The notes under the pieces are model-generated. The model made no database searches. It was not told the origin of the DNA and saw nothing but the letters and a program-made list of their open reading frames with translations. 64,000 nucleotides of DNA from Datura wrightii (lineage: Eukaryota; Streptophyta; Magnoliopsida; Solanales; Solanaceae). This document shows, one piece after another, positions 1-11,655 of the stretch. The stretch spans positions 103,940,001 through 104,004,000 of the forward strand of contig JASDFA010000020.1 in NCBI GenBank assembly GCA_035772735.1. Direction: 5' to 3'. Both the position numbers and the translations under genes were made by a program. Position 1 is the stretch's first letter. Every line of letters starts with the position of its first letter.

Positions 1-985
1 ATTCAAAGCTACCGTATCTAGTTACACACGTGGTCTTAGGGGCATCCCCCTCGGCTATGAGAACCTGCCAATAGCCTGACCTCAAGTATAACTTAGTAAA
101 AAAACTAGCCTTAGACAGCCTATCAAGTAAATCTTGGATCAGTGGTAACGGGTACTTGTTCTTCACAGTTACCTTGTTCAGCGCCCAGTAATCCACGCAT
201 ATCCTCAAAGAGCCATCCTGCTTCTTTTGGAAAAGGACTGGTGCGCCAAATGGAGCCTTCGAAGGCTGGATGAGGCCAGCTACAAGCAGTTCATCAATCT
301 GCTTCCTCAATTCAGCCAACTCCAAAGGAGACATACGGTAAGGAGGGCGTGCTGGAGGCACAGACCCTGGCAGCAAGTCAATTTTGTGGTCTATTTCCCT
401 CCTCAGCGGCAACTGTCTAGGCAGTTCAGGCGGCAAAATCTTTGAATTTTCCCAGCAACTCTACAACATCATCAGGGACGTCCATCTACAAATCTGGCTT
501 GACTTCCACCAAGGCAGCGAGGTAAGTAGTCTCACTGCTCTTCAAGCCTTTGTTAAATGCAGCAACCGACACCAACGCAGCAATCCCTGTGTTCTTTGAC
601 TTACTAATGCTTGCTTCACATGGGTTGATCCCCTTTACAAAACCAGGATCCTTTTCACCCATAAACATCAAACCATCAAGATGAGGAATTGGAGAAACTT
701 TACACTTTCTCATAAAATCAATCCTAAGCATGAGATTAAAATCATCAAGCGGCACCACTGTCAAATTATGCAAACTTGACCAGTGCCCTATACTCAACGG
801 CACGTCCAGCGCCTGTCCAAGACCAGGTTGTGCTGGTGAGTATATAGCCTTCATCTTTGTTGGACATTAAGTCACCCTCAGCCCGTATTCCTTGACTGTC
901 TTGGTCAACGTATGAGTAGCACCTGTATCAACCATAGTTACTACCGGTTTGTCCCCAATCATGACTTCCACATACATCACATTGG
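1..985 (-). pseudogene. Lineage I chromovirus protease and RT start (copy A), broken, cut by window edge
   Basis: Minus-strand Ty3/gypsy pol fragment. The aspartic protease motif MVDTGATHT is encoded near 915-945, followed by the protease body down to about 490. The linker and N-terminal RT follow, including PSKAPFGAPVLFQK near 230-260 and the CVDYxALNK block near 185-200. The RT then continues out of the window at position 1, so the YxDD box is not seen here. Several stops and frameshifts interrupt it (for example near 365-485), so it cannot make a working protein. The same sequence, a few percent diverged by eye, lies at 41464-42300. Family-level assignment is secure. The Galadriel-like clade name is inference. 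Confidence 0.85.
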
Positions 986-2161
986 AGTAAGCGTCCGTCA
1001 AGTCTTCCACAGAATCTGCAACATTTGCAAGAGCAACTAAATTAGCGGCATCATCTTCTTCTTCATCAACCTGTTCTGCCACGTTTTCCACTAACGTGTT
1101 CAGCAACTTCAGCAGATTGATATTGGCAGCAACTTCCCCCTTTTCTGCCACACTCTCTTCTTCAGCAAGAAGAGCATTCACCTAGGCTTTATTGGGACAG
1201 TTTCGCGCCTGATGCCCTGGTTTTTGGCATGTCCAGCAGACCTTCTCACTCATCGGCTTGTCATTTTTTGATGAAGCAACCACAACTTTTCCCTTGCCTT
1301 TGTCATTTCCCTCAGATTTTTGATGATCCTTCTTCCAGTCTTTCCCCTTCTCCCTTTTCTTTGCCCTCGCCGTGGGAGTAGGGTTAGAAAGCACACTGTT
1401 TGAATGAAAATCGATCAAAGAATCAGCAGCCGCAATTGCACTCGGCAGATCTTGCACTTTCTGTCGACACAACTCATTTTGCGCCCAGCCTTGCATCCCA
1501 GCAATGAAGTTATGCAACTTGTCCTCGTATGACATATTTTTGATGTCCAACAACTAGGAAGAAAAGTCCTTCACATACTCACGAATTGAACCAACCTGTC
1601 TCAAGCGTTTCAGCCTGTCCCTAGCAATCCAAGACGAATTGCTAGGTAGAAATCTGTCTCTTAGTGCCTCCCGCAACTGCGCCCATGTCTCAACCTTGGG
1701 CATTCCTGCGCTAACATCATTAGCACTTTTGGTGCGCCACCACAGAATTGCATCCCCTCTGAAATAGCGAACTACCATCGTCAACTTGTCATTTTCAGGA
1801 ACATGAGCAGAAGTAAAATAATGTTCCATGTCCCACAAAAACTTTTCAAGTTCCTTGGCGCCCCGGATCCCATCAAACGACTTTGGTTCTGGGATTTTGA
1901 TCTTGGCAGCATACTCCTCGCCAACCCGGCCAGAATTGGCTACTGCCTTGTGGAGCACCATCACCTCCGCCTTAGATCTTCATTTTCTATGGCCAATTCC
2001 TCAAACTTCGCAGCACTTGCCTCCCAAAAATTGAGAAAATCAGACAATTGGCCATCAACCTGCTCACGGTAGTGACGCAATTCCAAGTTGAGACCATGGA
2101 TCTGTGACAGCATGTCCACCAGATCGCTTGTGTCTTCAGTGATTCCCACCAGCAAATCCAT
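986..2161 (-). pseudogene. Lineage I chromovirus gag (copy A), broken
   Basis: Minus-strand gag. It starts at an ATG at 2159-2161 (MDLLVGITEDTSDLV). Next come a coiled-coil-like stretch and the retrotransposon gag core (FLWDMEHYFTSAHV, AILWWRTKSA, REYVKDFSS). A zinc knuckle CWTCQKPGHQARNC (CX2CX4HX4C) is encoded near 1200-1240, then an acidic linker into protease. One base is missing near 1973 relative to the copy at 42915-43523, which shifts the frame after the coiled coil. An in-frame TAG lies at 1551-1553 and another stop follows the zinc knuckle. The TAG is shared with the 43 kb copy but not with the copies at 26 kb and 33 kb. Confidence 0.85.
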
Positions 2162-2330
2162 TGGGTTTGTCTTTCAATAATTTGATGGCAAGCGTATGAT
2201 AGCAATGGTGGATACCGGAGCTACTCATACGTTTGTTAATGACAAAGTTGCTGCCAAGAATAGGCTGAAGCTGAGGAAGTGCCCATCGTATGTCTAATTT
2301 GTTAATGCGCAACCCATTTGCCACCTCACA
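2162..2330 (+). pseudogene. Lineage II protease stub joined head-to-head to lineage I gag (copy A)
   Basis: About 26 bases after the end of the minus-strand gag start codon, a plus-strand frame opens at 2194. It encodes the protease active-site segment MVDTGATHTFVND and its first following residues. It matches the start of the lineage II copies at 26946 and 32874, then breaks off near 2310. The rest of pol is absent. The 43 kb copy carries the same stub but lacks 28 bases present here. This is a rearrangement scar and not a gene. Confidence 0.8.
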
Positions 2331-3765
2331 TAATTTGGCAGCGTCATGATTTACAATTTAAACTTGATGAAATAATAGAAGTTATAATTTCTTAAATCTT
2401 GTCCTTTTTTCTTGTTCCAGTACGTATTACCTTAGGTAGCTTTGATATCCCACTATTCCCATTTGTTGAGAGTATGCATGTTATTAGTTACAATGACTAG
2501 TATGCAACTCTTTGCAGTAATTGAAGCTTATGTATCATGCTCCTGCTACCGGTGGTTACCATCAAGGTGTGTAGGCTATGATCTGGAGGCTTGTCAATCC
2601 TGTTGTACAACGTTATGTCCCTTTCTTGAATGCTCCTATATCTACTATTCAGAGATGGTGGTTCAGGTAGAAGACTTACTGAAAGATATACCAGAGTTGT
2701 ATGGCAGGAAATACTTCTTTGGGATTTTACATTGTCCTGAAGGGTGAATATAAACTAGAATTTTCTAGTTAACTATTCCTAATAATTTCCTTTGGGGTTA
2801 CTTCCAGGTTTTCCCTTTTTTTGGCCCAGAGGGATGTGACAAGATGTGATTTTTCCTCTGCTCAACTGTTTGTTTTATAAACATCACTACCCAAAATATT
2901 GTTTAAATTGTGCAAGAACTGTAGTTTTAATATCAACTAATCACTTGTATTCCTCTTGCTTGTTTCGATTTTTGACACCTAGTCCTACATCACTCCATGA
3001 ATGGTGATCCTTTGATTCGTCGACAAAGTTATGCTGGGATCATAATGTATGTATTGTTTAAATTTGTATTAAGTGCATATACTTCTTTGGTGAATGTTCG
3101 GTTCGTAGCATTGGAAATGGGTCGTACAGTGCCTAATGAAAGCATGTATATGGTTCTATGTTGGATACATAGTATTTAGTTTATTTCAAAATTTTAAATA
3201 TTACATATTGGCCAATTACTATTTTATCGAGTATTGTAAAATCTATTTTTAAAGGATAAAAGAGATGAATAACATTTCGCTACGAGTGTTGGTACTTTTA
3301 ATATAATGATTTAGCATCTGTTTGTCGTGTGAATCGCGTTAAAATGAAAAAAAATTGTACATTTAACATTAAACATAAAAAAGTCAACTAACATTTTACA
3401 AAGAAATTTCATGCTTTAAAACAATTTCTTTCATTTATTTGTTATAGTTTTTTCGTATTGCTCTTCTAAAGAAATTATCAATTTGACTCATCCTGAATCT
3501 AAAGAGAAAAGTTTAAGAATTAACCTCAGATATGCGGGTTCAAAAGCACTCATAAAGAAAAAGGTATAGTTACACAATTAAAATGAGAAAAAAATTTATG
3601 TAAGTAAATTTTATGATTTTAGTTTCTAATATTAATAAGAAAAGATTTAATATAAAAAATTTAGTTATATGTAAAATAATAAATATTAAAAACTAATTAT
3701 AGTGTAAAATTAAATTTTAAAAGTAAAAAAGTCAACTAAATATTTTACAAAAATTTAGTTTTAAA
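2331..3765. repeat. Low-copy spacer duplicated at 43676-45102
   Basis: AT-rich sequence of 1.4 kb without a gene I recognise. It is a direct duplicate of 43676-45102. A 101-codon reading frame at 2442-2747 is cut by a stop in the other copy, which argues against a real protein. The stretch 2400-2760 has exon-like pieces bounded by AG and GT, so it might be a decayed captured gene fragment. That is a guess. From 3180 to 3765 it is very AT-rich and I see no signals. Confidence 0.6.
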
Positions 3766-3770
3766 TATAA
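3766..3770. repeat. Target-site duplication TATAA, left copy
   Basis: TATAA immediately precedes the 5' LTR and is repeated at 14272-14276 directly after the 3' LTR. A single TATAA occupies the unfilled site at 45103-45107. Five bases is the usual duplication made by Ty3/gypsy integrases. Confidence 0.95.
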
Positions 3771-3891
3771 TGTTATACCCCGTAGAATTCCCGGCACTTA
3801 GATGACCTGTTCGCACGTTGGTTAAGCGTATTTGAAAGCCATACGTGCTAGGGAAAGGCCAGGGAAAAGATCGGACGAGAAACCTGTCGAA

Positions 3892-3975
3892 CCATCGCGG
3901 GAGGAGCCGAGACAGAGCCCCTCCGCGATGGCAGCGTGTCACGGAGGTGAGGCCTCCGCGATGGCTCCGTGACAC
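3892..3975. promoter_or_regulatory. GC-rich interlocked inverted repeats in LTR U3
   Basis: CCATCGCGG (3892-3900) is complementary to CCGCGATGG at 3923-3931 and again at 3956-3964. GTGTCACGGAG (3936-3946) is complementary to CTCCGTGACAC (3965-3975). The block sits 20-100 bases upstream of the TATA box and is kept, with few changes, in the LTRs at 11656 and 20378. An enhancer or hairpin role is inferred from position and conservation only. Confidence 0.55.
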
Positions 3976-3997
3976 GTTGCCCGTGTCCAGGCCCAAG

Positions 3998-4005
3998 TAT
4001 ATAAA
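3998..4005 (+). promoter_or_regulatory. LTR TATA box
   Basis: TATATAAA followed by GCC. The same box is at 11883-11890 in the 3' LTR and 20606-20613 in the related LTR. Transcription would be expected to start roughly 25-35 bases downstream. Confidence 0.7.
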
Positions 4006-6391
4006 GCCTCCACTTCAGTCCAAATTAGATTACTCTTGAAAAAATTTCCAGAACACGCAGCAAACAGAGAGAATCGAAGGAGAATTAAATATTTTCGTCC
4101 GATTATGCTGCCAAACGCTGCCCAAACCCAAATTAATCCTAGATACCAAGGTATTTAGCAGCAGAGAGCATTTCTACGGAGTTAGTTTTACGAAATACGG
4201 CCTACGAATCGGCGAGCCGCCGAACTAAAGTAAGTAGAATTGCTCCAAATTAATGTCTATGTGTTCCTAGCCGAGAAGTAAATAATTCTCCCTTCTGGGC
4301 CGCTGGAAAATAGCGAGTTTTTGACCGTCTTTCGATAAGCCTAAGTTTAGGCTATAAATTAAATCGAAAGTAACGTCTCTCTTTACAATAATGTTGTATT
4401 TAGTATTAATTGGCGTATTTATGAATGCAGTTGGGAGAAAATAGTTGAAGTACCGGACGAGCCTCGTCCGACGGACGAATAGTCGATGATAAGGTATGTA
4501 AAGTTAGTTTCCTTCGGCAAGTTAAGTAATATCAGTACAGTGTAATAAATTACAGACCAGTAGAATGTTCAGAAATCGATTGTTGTGTTTAGCGGAATCC
4601 TCGTGAAGTAGTACAGTATCTGTAAGTACTTCAGAAACAGAATAGCAGGCTAAAATAAAGTTCAGGAAACATGTCAGGAGTAGTAAATCATGTTACTATA
4701 GAAAGCCAGTATCCCGTGTAGTTCAGCAGAAAGATTATATTCGTACATACATCTATAGTATTTCCAGTCTCAGCTTGTATGGAGTATGTACTTATTTCTA
4801 TCACGGGTCCAGCATATAGTATATACAGAAACTTAGTAAACAGCAGAATTTTCAGCAGAAACATTATCTTATATAGCGTTTGCTCAGTACAGCCCGGCAG
4901 GAGACTATGTTCATATTTATAAATCTTTACCTGCCTCAGCACGTATTAAATATGTACAGATTACTATCAGTAGCCCAACATGTAATATATATGATACTTT
5001 ATCCCTATTAGCCTCAGCATGTGAGATACCCAGACAGTATTACCAGTTGAGACCGTTGTATTGTTTGGGGTTGGATTACCTAGCATCCATGACCGCCCAG
5101 GGTTAATAGCTGTATCGACTCGTCCGCCAGAGGATGAGGATACGTCACTCTACGGAGTGGCATGCCGTCCCGCCAGGGGACGAAGATGGGATGCCAGTTT
5201 GTCCCCATACTTGTGCCTTGATCGGCCCTTACACACCCCAGTCGAGCGGATACGCCCGGGTGCAGATTCAGGAGTCCTTCAGACCCAGATGCAGTTATAG
5301 TCAGGGGCTCAGCGAGCCCAAGTGCATACCCAGGGGACCGGCAGGATGCTTACAGCCAGTATAGGAGATGGGTTGACCGGGGTAGGGGTATAGATTCTGT
5401 GTTGATTGTACCTCCCGGCTTATGGGGGCCGGGTAAGGTTGTGTATGCCATGTTATGTTATGTATGTTATGCTATATTACAGTAGATACGAGCAGATTAG
5501 TAGTAGAATGATACGTCTCCAGGTATGATTCCTACTCCCTTCAGTATGATTAAGAACAGGTACGATCTACACCATCAGACAGTTATCTACTCCTTCTTGT
5601 TTCAGTTTTGACAGTTATGTTATTGACTTCAGATATCCCTTCAGTTCTTACAGATTCAGTTATCTCATACTATTCAGAATTTTTAGTTATATTACTTGTA
5701 TTCAGCTGTATTCAGTTTGCTTTACATACTCAGTTCCAGCGGTACTGACGCCTAGTGGGGCGCTGCATTACTTGCCTGCAGGTACCCATAGACGCGCAGG
5801 CGATACCACGTGATCCCCATCAGCGGTCGAATATTCAGCTCCTGTCATCCGGAGACTGAATTTCTAGAGGTGTAGTTTAGTTCCTTTTGTTGTACAGTAC
5901 GGGTAGGTCGGGGCCCTGTCCCGATCATTTCTATTATCCTTCTTAGAGGCTTGCAGTCTGTATATATTCCCTGTGGTCAGATGAGCCGGTCGTGTGGGGC
6001 CGTGCAGTTGTATAGTTGCCTTTACTACTTCGTTCTTTTGTAGTGGTCGTGTGGGGCCATAGTTTACCAGTAGTGGTAACCTTGTCGGTCACGTAGCTTT
6101 TCAGTATGTTATGCTTGAGTTGCAGATAACTAGACAGCATGGTGGCCTTGTCGGCCCGCATAGGTTCCCCTGAATTACCTTGTTTCTGGTCAGCTGTAAT
6201 ACAGGTACAAAAGGCTATAGGCCAATGGGCCGGGGGCTGTATTTACAGCCGCTATGTAGCCCTTTGTTTCCAGAAATTTGAGTTAGAGCCAGCCAGGCGC
6301 CAGATGCATCCAGGCTTAACAGTTCAGCAGGTCAGGGCTTAGTAGGGCACCAGGTGCCAGTCATACCTCCCAAGGTGGGGCGTGACAAACT

Positions 6392-6403
6392 TGGTATCAG
6401 AGC
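6392..6403 (+). other. Primer binding site for tRNA-iMet
   Basis: TGGTATCAGAGC begins four bases after the 5' LTR end. It is complementary to the 3' end of plant initiator methionine tRNA, the standard minus-strand primer of plant Ty3/gypsy elements. Confidence 0.93.
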
Positions 6404-6601
6404 AGGTCGTATCCCAGGGAGTCTGCAAGCCGTGCTAAGTAGAGTCCTGTCCATGGATGTGTTGTGCACCACATACTATGGGTAGGAGGCTGCAAGGCAT
6501 GATAGGATGGTTGTCCTTTTATTCTAATTCGGTCGTGCTATAGAGCTGTACAGTATAGGGTTGAATTCCAAAAATCTTACCATATTCTTTGGTTACAGAT
6601 A

Positions 6602-7843
6602 ATGCCAGACCAGCGCCATCCTATTACCGGTCGGAACTTAGACATTGCAGCAGGAGAAGGCACTAGCAGAATGCCTCCCCCTCACTTGGAGACAGCCCGA
6701 TTAGAGGGACCTACAGAGGCTTCATCTTAGCCTCCTCAGCAGTCTCCACCACGTCAGGAGTCACTTGGGGCGACATTACCTTCAGCAGCCCCTATATTGA
6801 CTCCTTCTGATCAGGAGGTTAGGAGTGCTGTAGTTTTGTTAGCACAGATGATGGCTGGTCAGCGTCAGCCAATGCCATCTATAGTTGCAGAAACATCAGG
6901 AGGGCCTGGTAGTTCGAGGGTCCGAGAATTCTTAGCCCTGAATCCCCCACAGTTCACAGGTACGGACCGAATAGAGGACCCCCAAGATTTTCTGGATCAG
7001 ATGCAGAGAATCTTCAGGGTTATGCATGCCATGTCTACCGAGTCAGTTGAGTTGGCCGCATTCCGGTTACGGGATATTGCGGTGTTATGGTACGAAAGCT
7101 GGGAAAGGTCCCGAGGGAGAGATGTTTCCCCTCCGACCTGGTCTAGCTTTTCAGGAGCCTTTCTGGATCATTATCTGCCGCGGGAGATTCGACAGGCCCG
7201 GGTAGACCAGTTCCTACATCTAGAACAGGGGGCCATGAGTGTTCGGGAATATTCTTTACAATTTGATTCTCTAGCCCGATATGCACCGGCTTTCGTTGAT
7301 ACCATGGCATCCAGAGTGCATCGCTTCATTACGGGCCTGAATCCAGAATATGTTGAGATTTGCACTACAACCACACTGCGAGAGGACATGGATATTGCTC
7401 GCATTCAGGCATTTGCTCAGAATATTGAGGGCATCAGGCAGCGGCAACGAGAGGTCAGAAGGGTTAATCAGGAACAGCGTCGCCGGGACAGGCCAGTTGA
7501 ATTACAGGGAGAGGCCCGGGGAGGACCCAGGCCCCGAATGTCAGACAGGCCGCCCAGGCCCCCGCCTCCGCCACAGTCACAGGGGGGTAGATCCAGCCGC
7601 AGGGGGCAGTCAGGGATTGGTAGAGGCTCACAGATGGCAGATTCACCATCACAGAGGAGGGCAGAGTAGAGCAGGTATACCCTACCACTTTGCCCTATAT
7701 GCAATCGATGTCATTCTGGAGCATGCAGATATGGCTCCACCACATGTTTTATTTGTGGCCAAGAAGGGCATTTGATGAAAGATTGCCCAGCCAGGGGTCG
7801 AGAGGATCGCGATAGACAGGATAGGGCATCAACAGGATCATGA
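6602..7843 (+). pseudogene. Tekay-type gag with zinc knuckle, three in-frame stops
   Basis: The frame opens at an ATG at 6602-6604 and continues in the same frame into pol. The capsid-type core is encoded at about 6929-7430 (motifs NPPQFTGTDR, AVLWYESW, FLDHYLPREIRQARVDQF). Then come an Arg-rich stretch, a Pro-rich stretch, and a zinc knuckle CFICGQEGHLMKDC (CX2CX4HX4C) near 7748-7790. Stops interrupt it at 6728-6730 (TAG), 7667-7669 (TAG) and 7841-7843 (TGA). There are no frameshifts. Gag would form the cytoplasmic virus-like particle and bind element RNA. The longest intact part is 6731-7669. Confidence 0.9.
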
Positions 7844-10801
7844 GCTACAGCACCCTCGACCGGGCGCAGGCCCCCAGTTTCAGCAGGCAGGGGTCGAGGC
7901 AGATCAGGGGCCTCCAGTACAGGTGCGGGTCCAAGCCGCACATATGCCTTATCAGGGAGGCAAGATTCAAAGGCATCGCCTGATGTTGTGATAGGTATGC
8001 TAACTATCTGCTCACACCCTGCTTATGTGCTAATTGATCCAGGGTCTACTTTGTCCTATATTACTCCATTTGTGGCACAGAAGTTTAGTATTGTACCAGA
8101 ATCATTACAGCAGCCCTTTCTGGTATCTACGCCCGTCGGTGACTCTATCACAGCTAGCCGAATCTACCACGGGTGTACAGTAGAGATTGTTGACCGTCAG
8201 ACCACAGTAGATCTGGTCGAGTTAGAAATGATAGACTTCGATACCATAATGGGTATGGACTGGTTAGTGCCATGCTTTGCCAATGTTGAATGTTGGACCA
8301 AAACGGTCCGATTCCACTTCCCGGGTGAAGCAGTACGGGAGTGGAAGGGCAGCACCGTGACGCCAAAAGGTAGGTTTATTTCCTACCTTCAGGCGAGAAA
8401 GTTGATATCTAAGGGGTGTATTTACCATCTTGTTAGGGTTCAGGATGTCCAAGCAGAATCTCCGACACTCCAGTCTGTTCTAGTGGTGAACGAATTCCCA
8501 GATGTATTTCCTGATGAGTTACCTGGTATTCCCCCGGAAAGGGAAATAGACTTCGCTATTGATTTGTTACCAGGCACTCAGCCAATATCAATACCTCCTT
8601 ATCGTATGGCTCCTGCAGAACTCAGAGAATTAAAGGAGCAGTTGAAAGACTTGTTAGGTAAAGGTTTTATCAGGCCGAGTACTTTCCCATGGGGTGCGCC
8701 AGTCTTGTTTGTGAGAAAGAAAGATGGCTCGCTCCGAATGTGCATAGATTATCGGCAGCTAAACAAAGTTACAGTAAAGAACAAGTATCTGCTCCCCAGA
8801 ATTGATGACTTATTTGATCAATTGCAGGGAGCCAGATACTTTTCTAAGATTGACTTGCGGTCTGGATACCACCAGGTCCGAGTACGTGAAAGAGATATTC
8901 CTAAGACAGCATTCAGGACCCGATATGGGCATTTTGAATTTCTGGTTATGTCCTTCGGGCTAACGAACACCCCAGCAGTTTTTATGGACCTGATGAATAG
9001 TATTTTCAGACCTTTCCTAGACTTGTTCGTGATAGTATTCATTGATGACATTCTGGTGTATTCTCGCTCTGAAGCAGATCACCGGACTCATTTGCAAATA
9101 GTGCTCCAGATTCTCAGGGACCGCCAGTTGTATGCTAAGTTTTCGAAGTGCGAATTCTGGCTTAACTCAGTGGCCTTTTTAGGGCATATTATCTCAGACG
9201 CTGGTATACAGGTAGATAAGCAGAAGATAGAAGCAGTTAAGTCATGGCCTAGGCCTACCACCCCGACTGAAGTTCGTAGTTTTCTGGGGTTAGCAGGGTA
9301 TTATCGGAGATTCGTTGAGGGATTCTCAACCATTGCAGCACCTTTAACAAAATTGACACAGAAAGCAGCAAAGTTTCAGTGGACGGAGGCATGCGAGCAG
9401 AGTTTCCAGGAACTGAAAGATAGATTGACCTCCGCTCCCGTATTAGCACTGCCGGAAGGCACAGAAGGTTATTCAGTCTATTGCGACGCGTCAGGTGTCG
9501 GATTGGGCTGTGTATTGATGCAGCATGGTAGAGTAATTGCATATGCTTCCAGGCAGCTGAAAAAGCATGAAAGGAATTACCCCACCCATGACTTAGAGTT
9601 GGCTGCAGTAATTCATGCCTTGAAGATGTGGAGGCATTACCTGTACGGCGTCCATGTTGATATCTATACAGATCATAAGAGCTTGCAGTACATTTTCACT
9701 CAAAGGGAGTTGAATCTGCGGCAACATCGCTGGTTAGAATTGTTGAAGGATTATGATGTGAACATCCTGTACCATCCGGGAAAAGCTAATGTTGTAGCAG
9801 ATGCTCTGAGTCGAAAGTCAATGGGGAGCTTGGCGTATTTGCGACCCGAGAGACAGAAATTAGCTAAAGAAATTCATCAGTTAGCTGGGCTAGCCGTTGG
9901 AGTAATGGAAATAGGAGATAATGGGGCCGTAATTCAGAATTCTGCAGTATCATCGTTAGTTGCAGAGGTAAAAGAACGACAGTATGAGGATCCCGATTTA
10001 GTCCAGCTTAGAGATAGAGTTCAGAAAGGTAAGGAGCCAGATTTTCAGATAACCGAGGATGGTGTGCTACATTGTAAGGGCCGCCTTAGTGTCCCGAATG
10101 TCGCAGGACTTCGTGGGCAGATCATGCATGAGGTACACTACGCTCGCTATTCCCTTCACCCAGGGGCGACGAAAATGTACCACGACATCAGAGACATCTA
10201 CTGGTGGCCAGGTATGAAAACTGAGATAGCTGAATTTGTATCTAGGTGTGCTAATTGTCAGCAGGTGAAAGCAGAGCACCAGAAACCGGGCGATTTGACT
10301 CAGGAGATAATAATACCTATGTGGAAATGGGAAGTAATAAACATGGATTTTGTAACAGGGATACCCCGTACTAGACGCAGAAATGATTCCATTTGGGTAA
10401 TAGTTGACAGTCTGACAAAATCAGCTCATTTTCTGCCAGTAAGGGCTACCTTCTCAGCTGAGGACTATGCCGAATTATATATCAGAGAAATAGTTAGATT
10501 ACATGGAGTGCCGGTATCTATTATTTCAGATAGGGGAGCACAGTTTACAGCTAGATTCTGGCAATCGTTTCAGAAAGGTTTGGGGACGCAGATTAATTTG
10601 AGCACAGCATTCCATCCTCAAACAGATGGGCAGGCCGAACGTACAATTCAGACGCTCGAAGATATGTTACGAGCGTGTGTGTTAGATTTTGGGGGTAGCT
10701 GGGATGAACATCTTTCGTTAATTGAATTTGCTTATAATAACAGCTACCATTCAGCTATTCAGATGGCGCCCTTCGAGGCATTATACGGGCGAAAATGTTG
10801 A
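7844..10801 (+). pseudogene. Tekay-type pol: protease, RT, RNase H, integrase
   Basis: One open frame runs without a stop from 7844 to the TGA at 10799-10801. Protease carries the active site VLIDPGST near 8030-8050, DPG in place of the common DSG. RT has CIDYRQLNK near 8741 and the catalytic FIDD at 9038-9049. RNase H starts at YCDASGVGLG near 9480. Integrase has a HHCC zinc domain near 10128-10265 and a D,D,E core (NMDFV near 10340, ISDRGAQFT near 10525, GQAERTIQ near 10630). The frame ends in ALYGRKC followed by TGA, inside a stretch that normally continues to the integrase C-terminus. Protein made from here would lack the chromodomain. Confidence 0.93.
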
Positions 10802-11386
10802 TCGCCGGTGGGCTGGTTTGAGATAGGAGAATCAGCATTAGTTGGCCCAGACATTGTTCGGCAGTCCGAAGAAAAGATAAAGCTTATCCGGGAACATTTA
10901 CTGACCGCTCAAAGCCGCCAGAAGTCATACGCAGATAGGCGGCGCAGAAATCTAGAATTTTCGGTAAACGATTGGGTATATCTAAAAGTGTCCCCGATGA
11001 AAGGGGTAATGAGGTTTGGCAAGAAGGGCAAGCTTAGCCCAATATTTATTGGGCCATATCAGATTCGGCGAAAAATAGGCCGCGTGGCATACGAGTTGAA
11101 CTTGCCTCCAGAATTAGCGTCAGTACACCCATTATTCCACGTTTCCATGTTAAGAAAGTTCGTAGGGGACCCTTCTACAGTAGTTCCAGTCCAGGATGTA
11201 CAGGTCACAGAGGAGTTAGCCTATGAAGAGGTTCCCGTAGCCATTTTAGACAGACAGATTCGCAGGTTGAGAACTAAAGATGTTGTATCTGTCAAGGTAT
11301 TGTGGCGTAACAGAAATCGGGAGGAAATGACGTGGGAGGCTGAAGAAGATATGAAAACCAGATACCCTCACCTATTTCAGGCCTAG
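10802..11386 (+). pseudogene. Tekay-type integrase tail and chromodomain, after a stop
   Basis: Same frame as pol, directly after the TGA. It encodes the rest of the integrase C-terminal domain (VGWFEIGE, KLSPIFIGPYQI, HPLFHVSMLRKF). A chromodomain-like segment follows at about 11230-11375 (AILDRQIRRLRTKD, VKVLWRNR, EEMTWEAEEDM). It ends at TAG 11384-11386. Chromodomains target chromovirus integration to particular chromatin. I see no start codon that would express it independently, so it is only reachable by stop readthrough. Confidence 0.88.
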
Positions 11387-11655
11387 TCAGATGACAGGTA
11401 TGTCCGTATCATTATTTACACAGTACTTTATGGTATGTATGTTGTAAATGATAAAGAAAGGAGTGATATTTAGTTGTCCAGTGGATTGTAGAATATTGTG
11501 TGCAGTGCCTGTGTTGGACTTTTTCTGCGTTTCAGGTCATTGCGATAGTCCATATTACAGGGGAAACTCTGCCAAAATTTTCCCAGAAACTAGAGTGAAC
11601 AGCTCTCTAGACAGAAGTATACATTCGGGGACGAATGTTCCTAAGGGGGGGAGAA
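11387..11655 (+). other. 3' untranslated region and polypurine tract
   Basis: Noncoding stretch between the pol stop and the 3' LTR. It ends with the purine run AAGGGGGGGAGAA at 11643-11655, which abuts the LTR and serves as plus-strand primer in Ty3/gypsy elements. A related copy with the same tract is at 20364-20377. Confidence 0.9.

Larger units (their letters stand above)
3771..6387 (+). repeat. 5' LTR of the Tekay-type element
   Basis: Begins TGTTATACCCCG and ends GGGGCGTGACA, so it has the canonical TG...CA ends. It is 2617 bp, long for an LTR. A TATA box at 3998-4005 puts the likely RNA start only about 250 bases in, leaving more than 2.3 kb of R and U5. Short reading frames inside, such as 5061-5300, recur in the 3' LTR but are disrupted in the related LTR at 20378, and I do not consider them genes. 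Confidence 0.95.

Noticed and set aside
2442..2747. 101-codon frame in the spacer, with Cys-rich text
   Set aside because: The duplicate at 43828-44037 has a stop and different upstream sequence. No family recognised.
5061..5300. 79-codon frame repeated at 12946-13185
   Set aside because: It sits in the Tekay LTR. The repetition only reflects LTR identity and the frame is disrupted in the more diverged LTR at 21696.
7171..7704. Minus-strand frames opposite gag
   Set aside because: Shadows of the Tekay gag coding strand.
8590..10801. Endogenous pararetrovirus (caulimovirid) origin for the RT
   Set aside because: Integrase with zinc domain and D,D,E core, chromodomain, LTRs and a 5-base target duplication identify a Ty3/gypsy retrotransposon. 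No movement protein or virus coat features are seen.
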